From Rhizophagus irregularis (lineage: Eukaryota > Glomeromycota > Glomeromycetes > Glomerales > Glomeraceae): 64,000 bases of DNA. Below, one piece after another: positions 36,668 to 47,452 of the stretch; positions within the stretch are counted from its first letter, which is position 1, and each line of letters starts with the position of its first letter. The notes under the pieces are model-generated. The model saw only the letters and a program-made list of their open reading frames with translations, did not search any database and was not told where the DNA came from. Made by a program: the position numbers and the translations under genes. The DNA lies in contig NC_089431.1 in NCBI RefSeq assembly GCF_026210795.1, positions 3,844,001 through 3,908,000 of the forward strand, written 5' to 3'.

Positions 36668-36753
36668 ATGATCACGTGTCTGAGTTTCTTCGGAATAAAA
36701 ACTAGAAAAATGATCACTTATCGAAGTTTTTTCCGAAATTTTTTTTATAGGGG
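36668..36753. mobile_element. Second copy of the 12756-12852 element
   Basis: The first 49 nt (36668-36716) are identical to 12781-12829 and the right end TTTTTTTATAGGGG matches the family terminus. The left CCCTATAAA end is missing. Confidence 0.55.
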
Positions 36754-37129
36754 ATTAGGGGATGATTGAATTAAATTTAGACTTTTCTGAATATATTAAT
36801 AGGGCGATCATTTTATTATATTCATTTTCATTATAACGCGCGGTATCACGTAGGAGTGTAGGACTATAGAACATTCCCAAATCCCAATAAACTAATCAAT
36901 GAAATTTTACCTACTATTAATTTTTTTTTTATTTAGCTTTTTTTTTATTTTTTTTTCAAACCAAAAAATTTGTTTTTTCTCGTTCTTTTCCCGTTTAGGT
37001 TTAATTTTTTTTCCCAAACTGGAAAATTATTATTAATTTTTTTTTATTAAATAATCCTATTGTTTCGGTCTTTTATGACCAATTTTTTTTATATTATTTT
37101 TTCGATTTTTTTTTTTTAGACCGTAGTTA

Positions 37130-37830
37130 TTTTTTTAAAAATTTATTTTTCACTCTTTTTGGACCGAATTATTGTCTTTTTTTTTCGGTACTTATTTTTT
37201 TTTTTTTTTTTTTTTTTTTCAGATTCCTTTTTTTTCAGAAATTTCCCTTTTTTAAAACCGGTTTCTTTCTTTATCCTTTTTCTTTTCCCCAAATTTTTTT
37301 TTTAATTTTCTTTTAAAGAAATAAAGTATTATATTAAATATATTTATAAAATTATTATTTTTTTTAAAAAAAAATCAAGTAACATGTAGGAAAATTGACT
37401 GACGTTGATAAAAAGATGATTGAGGTTTTTTCAATTAAATTGAACGCTGGATAAATAGTTTGATTTTCAAATTCATAAAAATCAAAAAAAAATTGATATT
37501 TTTACAATATTTTATAATTAATTAATGGAAGAAATTGTTGATTTAATAATAGATTATTATAACCAAATCCATATTCGAAATGAACAAATTCTAATATATT
37601 TAATTGTTCAAATAATTTTCCTAAGTTGGTTATAAGTTTTAGATTTACGTAATATAAAATAATAAGAAATAATCATAAAATTTGTAATTAATTAATAAAA
37701 ATATTTGTAGTATTTTCATAATATTAAAATTTTTTTGAAAATACTTCTAAAAAAATCAATCAATTTTTATTGATGATTATTTTTTTCACAATCCTTAATT
37801 AATCCGAATTTCATTATACATTCAAACGTC
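37130..37830. repeat. Dispersed repeat, copy 2 (partner 25105-25760)
   Basis: Collinear with 25105-25760: GGACCGAATTATT, CAGATTCCTTTTTTTTCAG, a T-run/A-run junction near 37351-37373, CAAGTAACATGTAGGA and GCTGGATAAATAGTTTGAT. A T-run of more than 20 lies at about 37196-37219. A 66-bp direct repeat (TTGATGATTATTTTT...CAAACGTCAAAT) follows at about 37770-37899. Confidence 0.65.
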
Positions 37831-39123
37831 AAATATTGATGATTATTTTTTCACAATCCTTAATTAATCCGAATTTCATTATACATTCAAACGTCAAATC
37901 ATTAAGTAAATATAATTTAATACATATTATTCACAAAAAACTGTTGTAACCATTGTAACCATACTTAGTATTACATTATTATAATACTAAATTTCTATTT
38001 AAACAAACTCATTGGTCCCCAGTACGAAGCTCATGACTTACATCATAAAGAGTAAGATATCTATTTATTACTGGATTTCAACAATTAAATAAAAAATTTT
38101 TTTTGGAAAATATAAAAATAATTTTACAAAATACAAATTCTATAAATTTAAGCTTAAGCTTATTGATTACCGATTAAGGTACCTTAAAATTGATAAATTA
38201 ATTAATTTACAGTAATCAATTATTTAATTCAGCCTATTAATTAACCGGCTATAAATTTTAATTTCGTTTTGACAAGTTTTTTAACCCAATTAAAATATTT
38301 TATAAAAACTCGAGAAATTTAAGATAATTTTAAAAACAACCATTTATTTTATTATGATATTATAATTAATTTAAATATTTTTTATAAATTTCACCGAGTT
38401 ATAATGTTATTTATAAGCAATAATTAAAATGTCATGTGATACATAGTAAATAAAAATTTGGGCTCGGGACAAGCTATTAAAAATAAAAATAGAATCAAAA
38501 ATTAATCGTAAATTAACTTATTAGTTTATATTTTTATGATTGTCATTTTTTTATCGAAAGTGGCACAGCAAATTTATTAAAAAAATCAATTTGAGAATTT
38601 TATTCAAGTTACGTACGAAAGTTTAAAGTTTGTTTTATCAATAATGCTCATCAATCATCATGGTCATTCCTGTTTAATATTTTCTATTCTCGGATGTTGT
38701 GAAAAAGAGACTTACCAAGTGATCTGTGAAGTACTAAATAAATTCAATACCAAATAATGATATCCGTTTATTCCCTTTTATTTAATGCATTGTATACTTA
38801 AAATTCTGCCAAATCTTTATTTTATATTTATTTTTCTATTTCTTTTTTTATTTGTGCAACATGTTAAACAATGTTTTACTAGTAAACCTATGATACCTAC
38901 TTCACCCACTGTACAACGTCAACTATTGCATAAAGAGAAAATTAAGCAATGAGCAATAAGTATCATCATATTCACAAATTATTATATGTTCGCTTTTCAA
39001 ATTGATTATTTGAAAGTTTCACTAATTTTTTTGCTATTAATGTGGTCATTACTAAAGTTTCCCAATTGTAGTAATCATACAAATTCGCCTAATTTTTTGC
39101 TCTTTTTAAAGATATCTATTAAA
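37831..39123. other. Intergenic stretch, no gene seen
   Basis: Holds the second half of the direct repeat noted just upstream. Otherwise it is unremarkable AT-rich sequence; no coding frame or RNA gene was recognised. Confidence 0.6.
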
Positions 39124-39131
39124 CTTACAAT

Positions 39132-39912
39132 TAGTGCTCCGAATGATACGAGTCAACCCAGGTTAATTTGACTTGACTCGACTTTTAAATCGGGTCGGTA
39201 CTAACGATTTTTAATGACCTGTGACCCGCATGACCTGCATGACCCGACCCACCGGGTCGGGTTATAAATTTCCTTGACCCGGGTTTGACCCGGGTTTGAC
39301 CCGAATCGACCCGGATGTTTTTAATTCTGGGAAAATTATAATTTTGGCCAAAATTAAGCCAAGAATTAGTTTTAACAAATATTAACATAGCTTAATCAGA
39401 AAAATAAAAAAATTAACCTTTGGCTTTTGAGAATAATATTTTTCTGATAGCTTTAGAATTCCAATTTATCTTTGATTTGAATATCTGCTAATTATTTTGC
39501 CTAATTCTTTGACTTTTATTATATTAAACCAGGTTCAAAATTCGTATTTTTAATTTTATTTTATTTAATTAGTCTAGGAGAAAATAAGAGCTAGTGTTAC
39601 ATGTTTTGTATAACCATACATGATACAAATTTCAGGTGGCTACTAGTGGTTAATCACTAAGTTGCCTTTTTTTCAAATAAAAAAAATTAATTTTGTTATT
39701 ATTATAAGAAAATCTCACATATAAGTTAGTACCCATTTTACTTAAATGTTCGGTTTAACCCAGGTTACACGAGTTAAATTATACTCGGTCGAGTCAAGGG
39801 TCGGGTTACGAAAATATGAGACCCGAATAAATACGAGTCTTATATTTTTTTATTCAGATCGGGTCGAATATTTCCTCAAAACCTGACCCGACTTGACCCG
39901 GTAGGAGCACTA
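39132..39912. mobile_element. hAT-like non-autonomous transposon (781 bp) with 8-bp target duplication
   Basis: The ends are TAGTGCTCC at 39132 and GGAGCACTA ending at 39912, flanked by identical CTTACAAT (39124-39131 and 39913-39920). TAGTG fits the YAGNG end consensus of hAT elements, which make 8-bp duplications. Both subterminal regions (39175-39315 and 39780-39902) are packed with GACCCG/CGGGTC words, including GACCCGGGTTTGACCCGG, a pattern expected for transposase-binding subterminal repeats. The interior is AT-rich with no transposase; open frames here are artefacts of the GACCCG repeats. Confidence 0.85.
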
Positions 39913-40211
39913 CTTACAATAAAATTTTAAATTAATTTGTAAGCTTTAGTAATATCCTTTTTGATTTCTTCTTGATATATTCACATCCTGTTTTGGATGA
40001 TATATGGGAGAAGTATAAATATTTAAGTTATAACGAAATAAAAATGTATAAGAGTTTTTTAATACGAACCTCTTCATTTAGGTAAGTACCTTATTATATA
40101 ATGATCCTTGTTTTTTCTGTTAATATAATTGTAAATATAATCTAAAATCTAATATTCATAGTTCCAAGAAAGCTTCATCATTTGTATCATTCAATATAGG
40201 TGGATTTGGCT

Positions 40212-40437
40212 TAGGGATTGGAATCGATTAATCGAAAATCGACAAAACATAGTAAAATCGATTCTCGAGAATTGATTCTCAGCAATTTTTTACATATAAG
40301 CTAACCTGACTCCAAAGTAATTTTTCATGCCGGCCAAGTGCTGATTATTTTCGTTGAAATTAGAAACTGATTCAAAATTGGGTTGGTCGTCTATAAGAAA
40401 AATCTTGAAAAGATTCGATTTTTGATTTCAATCCCTA
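40212..40437. mobile_element. hAT-like miniature transposon (226 bp) with 8-bp target duplication
   Basis: Begins TAGGGATTGGAATCGATTAA and ends TTTTTGATTTCAATCCCTA, inverted repeats. The flanks are identical ATTTGGCT (40204-40211, 40438-40445). The TAGGG end fits the hAT YAGNG consensus. It is the same family as 2898-3061. Confidence 0.85.
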
Positions 40438-40446
40438 ATTTGGCTC

Positions 40447-40530
40447 ACTTGATGATCGGAATGTTGTTCATTTTTGGCTGAAATTAACGTTAATTTTAGC
40501 CCAAAATGATCAACATTCCGATCATCAAAT
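40447..40530. repeat. Palindromic element related to 4202-4266
   Basis: GATGATCGGAATGTTG (40451-40466) pairs perfectly with CAACATTCCGATCATC (40511-40526); pairing continues imperfectly through TTTTTGGCT/AGCCCAAAA to a central AACGTT. It lies immediately after the hAT-like element and about 160 nt before a kinase start. Confidence 0.7.
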
Positions 40531-40664
40531 CCATTTGATTATATTTTGATCTGCACTGTACTGTATGACAAATTTATTGAGTAACAGTGTTATGTTACAC
40601 TAGGAAAAATGGTTATCATCGCATATTTATGTAATTGTTTTGACACCTTCTCTTCCGATTATTG

Positions 40665-40691
40665 TTTTTTTTTTTTAAAAAAAAAAAAAAA
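40665..40691 (+). promoter_or_regulatory. T-run/A-run tract upstream of gene 4
   Basis: T12 followed by A15, one base before the ATG at 40693. Same architecture as at the minus-strand kinases. A frame opening upstream at 40609 merely reads through this tract; the tract and family N-terminus favour the 40693 start. Confidence 0.45.
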
Positions 40692-40692
40692 C

Positions 40693-42158
40693 ATGTCATC
40701 TCAAGATGATATTACATGTAAAAACTGTGGTGAATTATATACAGATATACATCATAAATGGTGTAAACCATGTCTAATAAATGGTTTAAAACAAAATTTT
40801 GTAAATTGGACTAGTGGAAATGAAGAAATTGACAATTTTATTCAAATAACACAATTAAAAATTGATAATTTGGAGGATACAATTGTTGAATGGATACCAT
40901 ATGACCAGTTTGATAATATTAAAGAAATAGGTAAAGGTGAATTTGCTACAGTCTATTTAGCAAAATGGAAAGATGGCCCATTATTATATCAATATGAAAG
41001 AATACCTTATAAAGAAGTTGCTTTAAAATGTTTACATAATTCACAAAATATTACTAATGAATTTTTAAATGAGGTAAATGAAATTTATTTTTTTAGACTT
41101 CATTAAACAATTTCTCAATAATGATTGTTTTTACTTTTTGATAGGTTAATGCATACTCTATTGGTATTAATAATAACATTCTCAGAATATATGGGATATC
41201 CCAAAATCCAGATACAAATAACTATATTATTGTACTTGAATATGCCAATGGTGGAAATCTTAATAATTACAATAATAATATCATTAGGAATTATAATTGG
41301 ATTAGTAAATTGTCTGTACTAAGTGGAATTGTTCAAGGTCTTAATAAAATTCATGAAAAAAGATTAGTTCATCGTGATTTCCATACAGGAAATATATTGG
41401 TATCATTTAGAGATAATGCTACTGGAGATGCTGAAAGTGATATATATATTTCAGATATGAGATTATGTGGTGAAGTTAGTAATATAGGCAAAACAAAAAT
41501 TTATGGAGTTATGCCATTTGTAGCTCCTGAAGTATTAAGAGGAGAGCCATATAATCAAGCAGCAGATGTATATAGTTTTGGTATGGTTATGTATCATATT
41601 GCAACTGGAAGACAACCTTTTTCCAATTGTGCCCATGATAGTATTTTAGCATTAAATATATGTAATGGAAATAGACCTGAAATAAATGAACAAGAAGCAC
41701 CAAAATTTTATATTGATTTAATGAAAAATTGTTGGGATCCAGATCCATATAAGAGACCAAGTGTTATTGAAATAAAAAAATTGGTCAAAGATTCTCTCCG
41801 TGATGATGATGATGAAATCAAAAAGCAAATTGAAGAAGCAGAAGAATATAGAAAAACAAATTTTTTATCTACTGGAATTAGTCAATCAATTCATCCACAA
41901 GCTTATTATACTTCTCGATTACTCAATCAATTTACAAAAGAACTTTCAAAACATGATGATACTTACAATATTTCGGCTGAGATTATTGATTTTACAGAGT
42001 ATGTGTAACATTTACTTAAATTATTGTTTATTTTATTGAAAATTTATTAAATTATAAATCATTTTATAGGTAGGTTATCAAACAAAAAACGAAAAATAAG
42101 TCAATTAGAACATGCATTTGCACCAAATATAAAATACATTTTATTAAAGTTCATCTAA
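40693..42158 (+). CDS. TKL-type protein kinase with DMR in place of DFG (gene 4)
   Basis: Exons 40693-41073, 41145-41998 and 42074-42158, GT-AG introns of 71 and 75 nt (the second has donor GTATGT), giving 439 aa with no internal stop. The N-terminus has paired cysteines C9/C12 and C24/C27. The kinase core has GKGEF at 80-84, VALK with Lys112, HRDFHTGN with Asp205, D-M-R at 231-233 where paralogues have DLG, and VAPEVL near 253-258. The last exon gives LSNKKRKISQLEHAF, with a basic cluster that could be a nuclear signal. Asp231 for metal binding is retained, so activity is possible but the activation-segment anchor is unusual. Convergent with the broken kinase at 42373-43364. Confidence 0.9.
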
Positions 42159-42372
42159 GAAAAAAGTGATGAATATAAGATATAATGGTGTAACACAATT
42201 GTGAAAACTCATGTTCTAATTATATCTAAACTCCTTATGTTAGATAAGATGCAACAAATTTTAAGCCTAATATTAACATTTAACACAATTTTATAACTAG
42301 GATATTATTTTTTTTTATTGATATTATTGTATTTTGTTCAACACTAATTATAGAGTATATGTAATTTTTTTT

Positions 42373-43364
42373 TTACATAAATAAAAAATTAGTTTGTAAT
42401 TGAACAAATAAAATATAAGATTCAAAAATATTATTAACTGTTAATTTTATGGTGATTAAAATTAAAAAAATAATTGAATTCTCTTTATGAATCCAATGAA
42501 GTGCATTAATTATTAAAAAAGTAATTTTAATTCTTTCTTCCCATGTAAGTTGATTATGATTTTGTTGTAAATATTCTCTTAAATTTACATCCAGTTTGTT
42601 TATTATAAGCATATAATTTCTATTTGATGGATTTTGTGTTAAACCAAAGCATTGAACAATTTCTGGATATTTGTTGCTTATAGTCAAATGTGATTTAGCC
42701 TATAAAAAATGATTTCAAATTTTAGTTTCTTATAAATAAAGAAAATATCTTAAATTTTTTTAGATTACAAACCTTCTCAAACCAACTTTGACTTGCACTT
42801 TCAACATTTTCTAATTGTTTAAGTATTACTTCAATAGTTCTAGATTTTATTAATTTTCGTTCTTTAGAATCCCATTCATAATAATTTCCATTAATCCAAC
42901 TTGCCGTATAAATCTCAGAGAAACCACCTCTTGTTAAATATTCAATATTTTGTAAATTATTATATGGGATCAATTCAGTTATATTACTAGGTACAAATGT
43001 TTTCATTTGACAATTTTTTATTAAATTATCAATATCATTATTTCCAGGTGTCCAATTTGAAAAATTAACTTTTAAATAATTTTTAACACAATATTCACAA
43101 TATAATGTAGTTTAAACATTTTTGGTTACAATTTTCACAAATTCTTCTTGTTCCTGAATTAAAATGAATTTTATCTCGGTCATAATCTTCATTATTTAAT
43201 CTTATTGCTTCAGTTTTTTCCTCTTCTGTAAGAGAATTATCAGCAAGAATTGTTTGTTGCATAAATTCATAATGTTTATGAAAACCTTTGTGAATATTAT
43301 AATCAATTAATGTAAATGCTCTATTAAGTGCTGCATTTATTAGGTTCATTCGAATAGTAGACAT
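42373..43364 (-). pseudogene. Broken TKL-type kinase lacking the catalytic loop
   Basis: Minus-strand exons 43364-42773 and 42699-42373 with a 73-nt GT-AG intron. It begins MSTIRMNLINAALNRAFTLI, the N-terminal helical region seen again at 49294, then RICENCNQKCL; one extra base near 43111-43116 shifts frame before TTLYCEYCVKNYLK. It continues through LTRGGFSEIYTASW and VILKQL (beta-3 Lys) and, after the intron, to INALHWIHKENSI. The HRD loop is not recognisable: a degraded stretch (IFLILITIKLT) and stop follow, and no C-lobe is present. No T/A tract precedes the start. Probably a pseudogene; a truncated N-lobe protein is less likely. Confidence 0.8.
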
Positions 43365-44012
43365 AATTATTATAAAGTGTGTTTAATAATTTGTTAAAAA
43401 AGATAACTTTTTTAACTTGGTCGTTAGTTATACAAAATTAATGGTGTAACTTGTCAAACTATTTTTCATGTCACAGTTGTAACACCACATTAACTATTAC
43501 ACCAATAATGAAAATGTTACAAATAAATAACATTTTTTTTTAGTAAATGCCGTTATTAATTTAATATTCATAATAAAATGCAATTGTACAATATAGACCT
43601 TGTACAAATAAAAAATATTATATTAACTGCTAAGTGTACAGAAAATAAATTTGTCTCGAAACTGAGATCATCATTCGACAATCTGGATTTTACAAATTAT
43701 AATAATTATGATGGAATTAATAACTATTATAATCTAGTATGAATAATACAACAAAAAGTCAAAAGTTTAAGAGTTTAGTTATTTAAGAAATTATTTAATG
43801 TAAAAATTACTTAACTACGGAATGTATTTAAATAAAGAATTAGAAATTCTCTTTCTTTATTACTGAAATCATTGATTGAAGTCATTATTAAATAAAAGTC
43901 TCAAAAAATATTTATTGTAATAAATCAAAAGTTAATCTTACGATTTTTTTTTTTCCTTTCTTATATTGACACATTTGATTTTATCTGCTCAAGCTTTAAA
44001 GATAAAAACTAG
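43365..44012. other. Intergenic stretch upstream of the broken kinase
   Basis: AT-rich, no gene seen. It ends with AAAAACTAG (44004-44012), which recurs at 45262-45270 on the far side of the inverted-repeat element. Confidence 0.5.
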
Positions 44013-44239
44013 GAATATAGAAAGTAAGTAACGGAAATTGGCAAAGTAAGTAACGTAAAGTCACATGATCTATTACGTTACTTCTCTTATATAAGGTACG
44101 GAACGTGAATTTTTTTGGTAAATACTTTACGTTACTCCTTATATTTGCCACATGATCGCGCCATGTTTATTTGTTTATCGAATCTCGTTTTCAGTATAGG
44201 TTCACTTCCTCGGTTCCTTCCGGTTCTGCAATTAAGGTT

Positions 44240-44800
44240 CAGTTGTTTTAGTTGTTTTCACTTTACGTTTCGTTTCTTACTCATTTTTTTTTAGATATTT
44301 TAGTTCTTTCAGCTCTAAAATTAATAAAGGTATGTTTTTTTTATTTTTTTTTATTTTTTTTATTTTGTTTTTATCTTATATTTCGTTTCTTACTAACTTC
44401 ATTTTTTTTTACCTTATGGTTTATTTTTTACTTAGTTTCCTATCATTACCCAACCTCCTATCATGAACATATTTTTATTTTTGTCTCTCATCATTTTTCA
44501 CCTCATATTACTTCTCATTATTCATCTCCATTATTTCTATTACATCTTTTCATTTTCCATTATTTCTTTTTCTCTCCTGTTTACTTCCCATCACTCCTTT
44601 TTCATCTCCCATGATTTCTTTTTGTCTCTCATCATTTCTTTTGTCTCTCATCACTTCCTTTCGTCTCCCATCACTCCTTTTTATCTCCCATCATGTTCTA
44701 TTTCTCCTTTTTGTTTCCTATCACTTCTCATTGCTCTCTTTTACTCCCTTTCATCTTCTATTACTTTCCATTACTCCATTGTTATTTCATTTTTTTTATT
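44240..44800. repeat. Pyrimidine-rich minisatellite-like tract
   Basis: Degenerate tandem copies of TCTCYCATCAYTYCTTTTTG of about 17-21 nt, clearest at 44605-44710. Overlapping Phe/Leu/Ser-rich open frames here are composition artefacts, not genes. Confidence 0.65.
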
Positions 44801-45133
44801 AGCATCTTTCTCCTTGATCATTATAATTTACTTATCTTTTTTATTTATTGTTATTGTTTTTTTTATTTTTATCACTTCATTAAAAATAAATATGGTGATT
44901 TTTTTCTTTAAAATCGAAAATGTGTGACTTAAATTTTAATATTTGCAAATAAAATTTCATTAAATAAGATTATTTGAATTAAATATCTTTGCAATAAAAT
45001 TTTAAGTTTAACCGATCAAAAATTAGTTAAGTTAAAACAATCGATTAATAAATTTACTCTATATATTGTGCATCATGTGACAATTGTGACATACTTAAAA
45101 AAAAACCCAGGCGACGTTTAGCAATCCGGCAAT

Positions 45134-45168
45134 CCCCTTATATAATTTTCTGTACGTTATATAAGGGG
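45134..45168. repeat. Hairpin, 12-bp perfect arms
   Basis: CCCCTTATATAA and TTATATAAGGGG are separated by 11 nt, inside the right arm of the inverted-repeat element. Confidence 0.7.
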
Positions 45169-45532
45169 AGTAACGTAAATTGACTTTATGTTCCTTGCCT
45201 TATATAAAATAGTAATTTTACGTTACTTAGCCAATTCCCATTACTCACTTACTACCTGCCGAAAAACTAGCAGTCCAACTGTGCACATATTTGCGAGCAA
45301 AGTTGGTTTCATACGCTAAAAGAGATCGGCAACCCGGAATTGTACCAAAGGACCTAACCTGTAGACTTGTAAGGCTAGTAGATCCTTTGTTAATCGCACG
45401 GAATTAACAGAAAAGGAATGATTTACATGTAATTTTTGGTTCTTTTGTTGTCCTTTTATGGAATATTAAATAAATTGTACAAAATCTGAAAATTGATAAA
45501 TTGCAACCTCCCCTCCCTTTTCTTTTAATAAC

Positions 45533-47191
45533 ATGACATGCTCAAAAATATTTTCAGGAGATTTACCTGAATTAACAGAAGTAATTATACAGTATTTTAG
45601 AAAAGATATTTCAACATTGTATTCATGCATTTTAATAAATAGATTATGGTGTCGTTTAGCCATTCCATTATTATGGGAAGATCCATTTCCAAAGAAAGAT
45701 CCATTTTCAAGGGAATATCTCGAAAATCAACACTTTATTGAAATTTACTTAAGTAAATTAAATGAAGATGTTAAAACAAAATTATATGAATATGGAGTTA
45801 ATAATAATTTAATATCTTCAAATACATTATTATTCAATTATCCTAGCTTTATTAAATACTTAAATATAGATGAAATTTTTAGTTCTATTCGAACGTGGGT
45901 TGATACTGTAGTGGGTAAAAACCAATGGAACCTATTAAACTTAATTTATAGGTCATTACTCGAAATGTTTATTGAAAATGAAGGAAATTTATATTCTTTG
46001 GAAGTTGACCTGTCTACGAGTTATAGTTACTATTTTGATAATAATATAGACTTGATTTTACAAAATCCAAACCTTACATATAATATTAGAAATTTAACAT
46101 TCCGTATTCATGGTTATAATCCTCAAAATATTATTAAATTATTAAAATTTTTATATTCTAATTGTAATTCAATCTTATCGATGGGTTTAAATTTTCCTTT
46201 ATATGATATCATTCGTGATCGTCCATTAATTGAAAAATGTTTAACAAAAATAATTAATTCACAACATAATCTCAAAAAAATTTCATTTGATTTAGGTACT
46301 ACTTTATATAATCCATTTTTATCATTAAAAAATTCTAATTGTTCAAATACTTTGAATATAATTATATTTTATTACATTGATTTTAAGGATATAATTAGTA
46401 TTTTACAAGAGGTTTTTGATCAATTGAATGTCTTAGAATCTATTCATATTTTATATTGTCATTCTTTAAATTCTGATTTTGTTCAACAAATTATTAAGGT
46501 TAATAAACCAATTAAATTGAGATCTTTATTTATGAATGAAATATTACATGTTGAATCATTACAATTACTATTAGAGAAATTTGGTGATTATTTAGAAAAT
46601 TTTGGATTTGAATATATGAGTAACGAATATAATGAACCAAAACGACAATTATTTAAATCAATTATGGAATATTGTACAAAGATTAGATATTTTGATTCTG
46701 GTAAACCTTATGATAATAATATTTACTTATTCATTAAAAACAATCAACATAATATTAATTATCTTACTATTGGATTGGATTTTATTCACTCTAATTATAC
46801 TGATTTAAGTTCTATATTACAAAATTTAGGACAAGTTCTTCCTCCTAAATTAGAATATTTAAATTTATATCTTTCATTTAATAATACAAGTGATCTGGAA
46901 ATATTTTTAAAAAATTCACAAAATACTTTTATTAAGAAATTATTAATTAGAAATATAGTGGTGAATGAAGATGAAAATATTAATAATATTAATATTTTAT
47001 TTTATATAAAAAAATATATTATGAAGAAGGAAAGGGTTAAATATTTGGCTATTAATTCTGATAATGATGATTATGAATTATTTTCTTTAAAAGACGAAGT
47101 AAATGAATTTAAATTATATAATATTATAGTTAAAAAATTCTCTGATTTAAATTTTAGTTCATATAGTTTTATAAATAATTTTAATGAATAA
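45533..47191 (+). CDS. F-box protein, single exon (552 aa)
   Basis: The uninterrupted frame begins MTCSKIFSGDLPELTEVIIQ and continues with SCILINRLWCRLAIPLLWED, an F-box-like fold at about residues 8-55 with conserved LP and the tryptophan-rich third helix. The remainder has irregular leucine/isoleucine-rich segments (for example LNLYLSFNN), compatible with degenerate leucine-rich repeats. F-box proteins bind Skp1 in SCF ubiquitin ligases and the C-terminal part usually selects the substrate; here that is inferred and the substrate is unknown. Length and absence of introns fit the large F-box family of these fungi. No T/A tract precedes the ATG; a C/T-rich leader (CCTCCCCTCCC) does. A transposon starts 37 nt after the stop. 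Confidence 0.88.
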   Translation: MTCSKIFSGDLPELTEVIIQYFRKDISTLYSCILINRLWCRLAIPLLWEDPFPKKDPFSREYLENQHFIEIYLSKLNEDVKTKLYEYGVNNNLISSNTLLFNYPSFIKYLNIDEIFSSIRTWVDTVVGKNQWNLLNLIYRSLLEMFIENEGNLYSLEVDLSTSYSYYFDNNIDLILQNPNLTYNIRNLTFRIHGYNPQNIIKLLKFLYSNCNSILSMGLNFPLYDIIRDRPLIEKCLTKIINSQHNLKKISFDLGTTLYNPFLSLKNSNCSNTLNIIIFYYIDFKDIISILQEVFDQLNVLESIHILYCHSLNSDFVQQIIKVNKPIKLRSLFMNEILHVESLQLLLEKFGDYLENFGFEYMSNEYNEPKRQLFKSIMEYCTKIRYFDSGKPYDNNIYLFIKNNQHNINYLTIGLDFIHSNYTDLSSILQNLGQVLPPKLEYLNLYLSFNNTSDLEIFLKNSQNTFIKKLLIRNIVVNEDENINNINILFYIKKYIMKKERVKYLAINSDNDDYELFSLKDEVNEFKLYNIIVKKFSDLNFSSYSFINNFNE

Positions 47192-47227
47192 AAACCAGAG
47201 TTTAAGAATGGAAGTTGTATTTTAATT

Positions 47228-47452
47228 GTCCGGAGCGAAGCAAAGGACTATATATGTTTACGCACTATGATGATCTATGGAAATAACGTGTAAATTTTCA
47301 ATCACGTGAGTTTCTCTGTCCAGGAATTCCAAGGTGTTATGCTGCTAATCAGCAGAAAATTACCGGAATTCCAAGGCGTTATGATTCCAAGGCGTTATGC
47401 TGCTAATTAATAGAATATCGCTACATCTTTATTATTATACCTCGCTCCGGAC
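47228..47452. mobile_element. Miniature element with GTCCGGAGCGA ends
   Basis: GTCCGGAGCGAAG at the left and CTCGCTCCGGAC at the right are inverted repeats. The interior has three copies of an ATTCCAAGGYGTTATG word (about 47326-47400), two of them followed by CTGCTAAT. No clear target duplication was seen. It lies in what should be the 3' untranslated region of the F-box gene. Confidence 0.65.

Larger units (their letters stand above)
44013..45261. mobile_element. 1.25-kb element with long imperfect terminal inverted repeats
   Basis: Left GTAAGTAACGGAAATTGGC with AAGTAACGT pairs with the complement of the right end (GTGAGTAATGGGAATTGGC, AAGTAACGT). TTATATAAGG and TTACGTTACT words recur on both sides for more than 100 nt. 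The 9-mer AAAAACTAG flanks both ends (44004-44012, 45262-45270). A 9-bp duplication and long repeats suggest a Mutator-like element, but the outermost ~12 bases do not pair, so boundaries and class are tentative. The interior is pyrimidine-rich and lacks transposase. Confidence 0.6.

Noticed and set aside
39185-39388. Open frame with GHAGHAGHR repeats
   Set aside because: It translates the GACCCG subterminal repeats of a transposon.
40609-40692. Upstream extension of kinase gene 4 to an earlier ATG
   Set aside because: The extension only reads through the T-run/A-run tract (Phe and Lys runs); the ATG at 40693 matches the family start.
44252-44927. Several overlapping open frames of 63-154 codons rich in Phe, Leu, Ser and His
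   Set aside because: They arise from a pyrimidine-rich minisatellite that stays open in all three plus frames; no domain or start context supports them.
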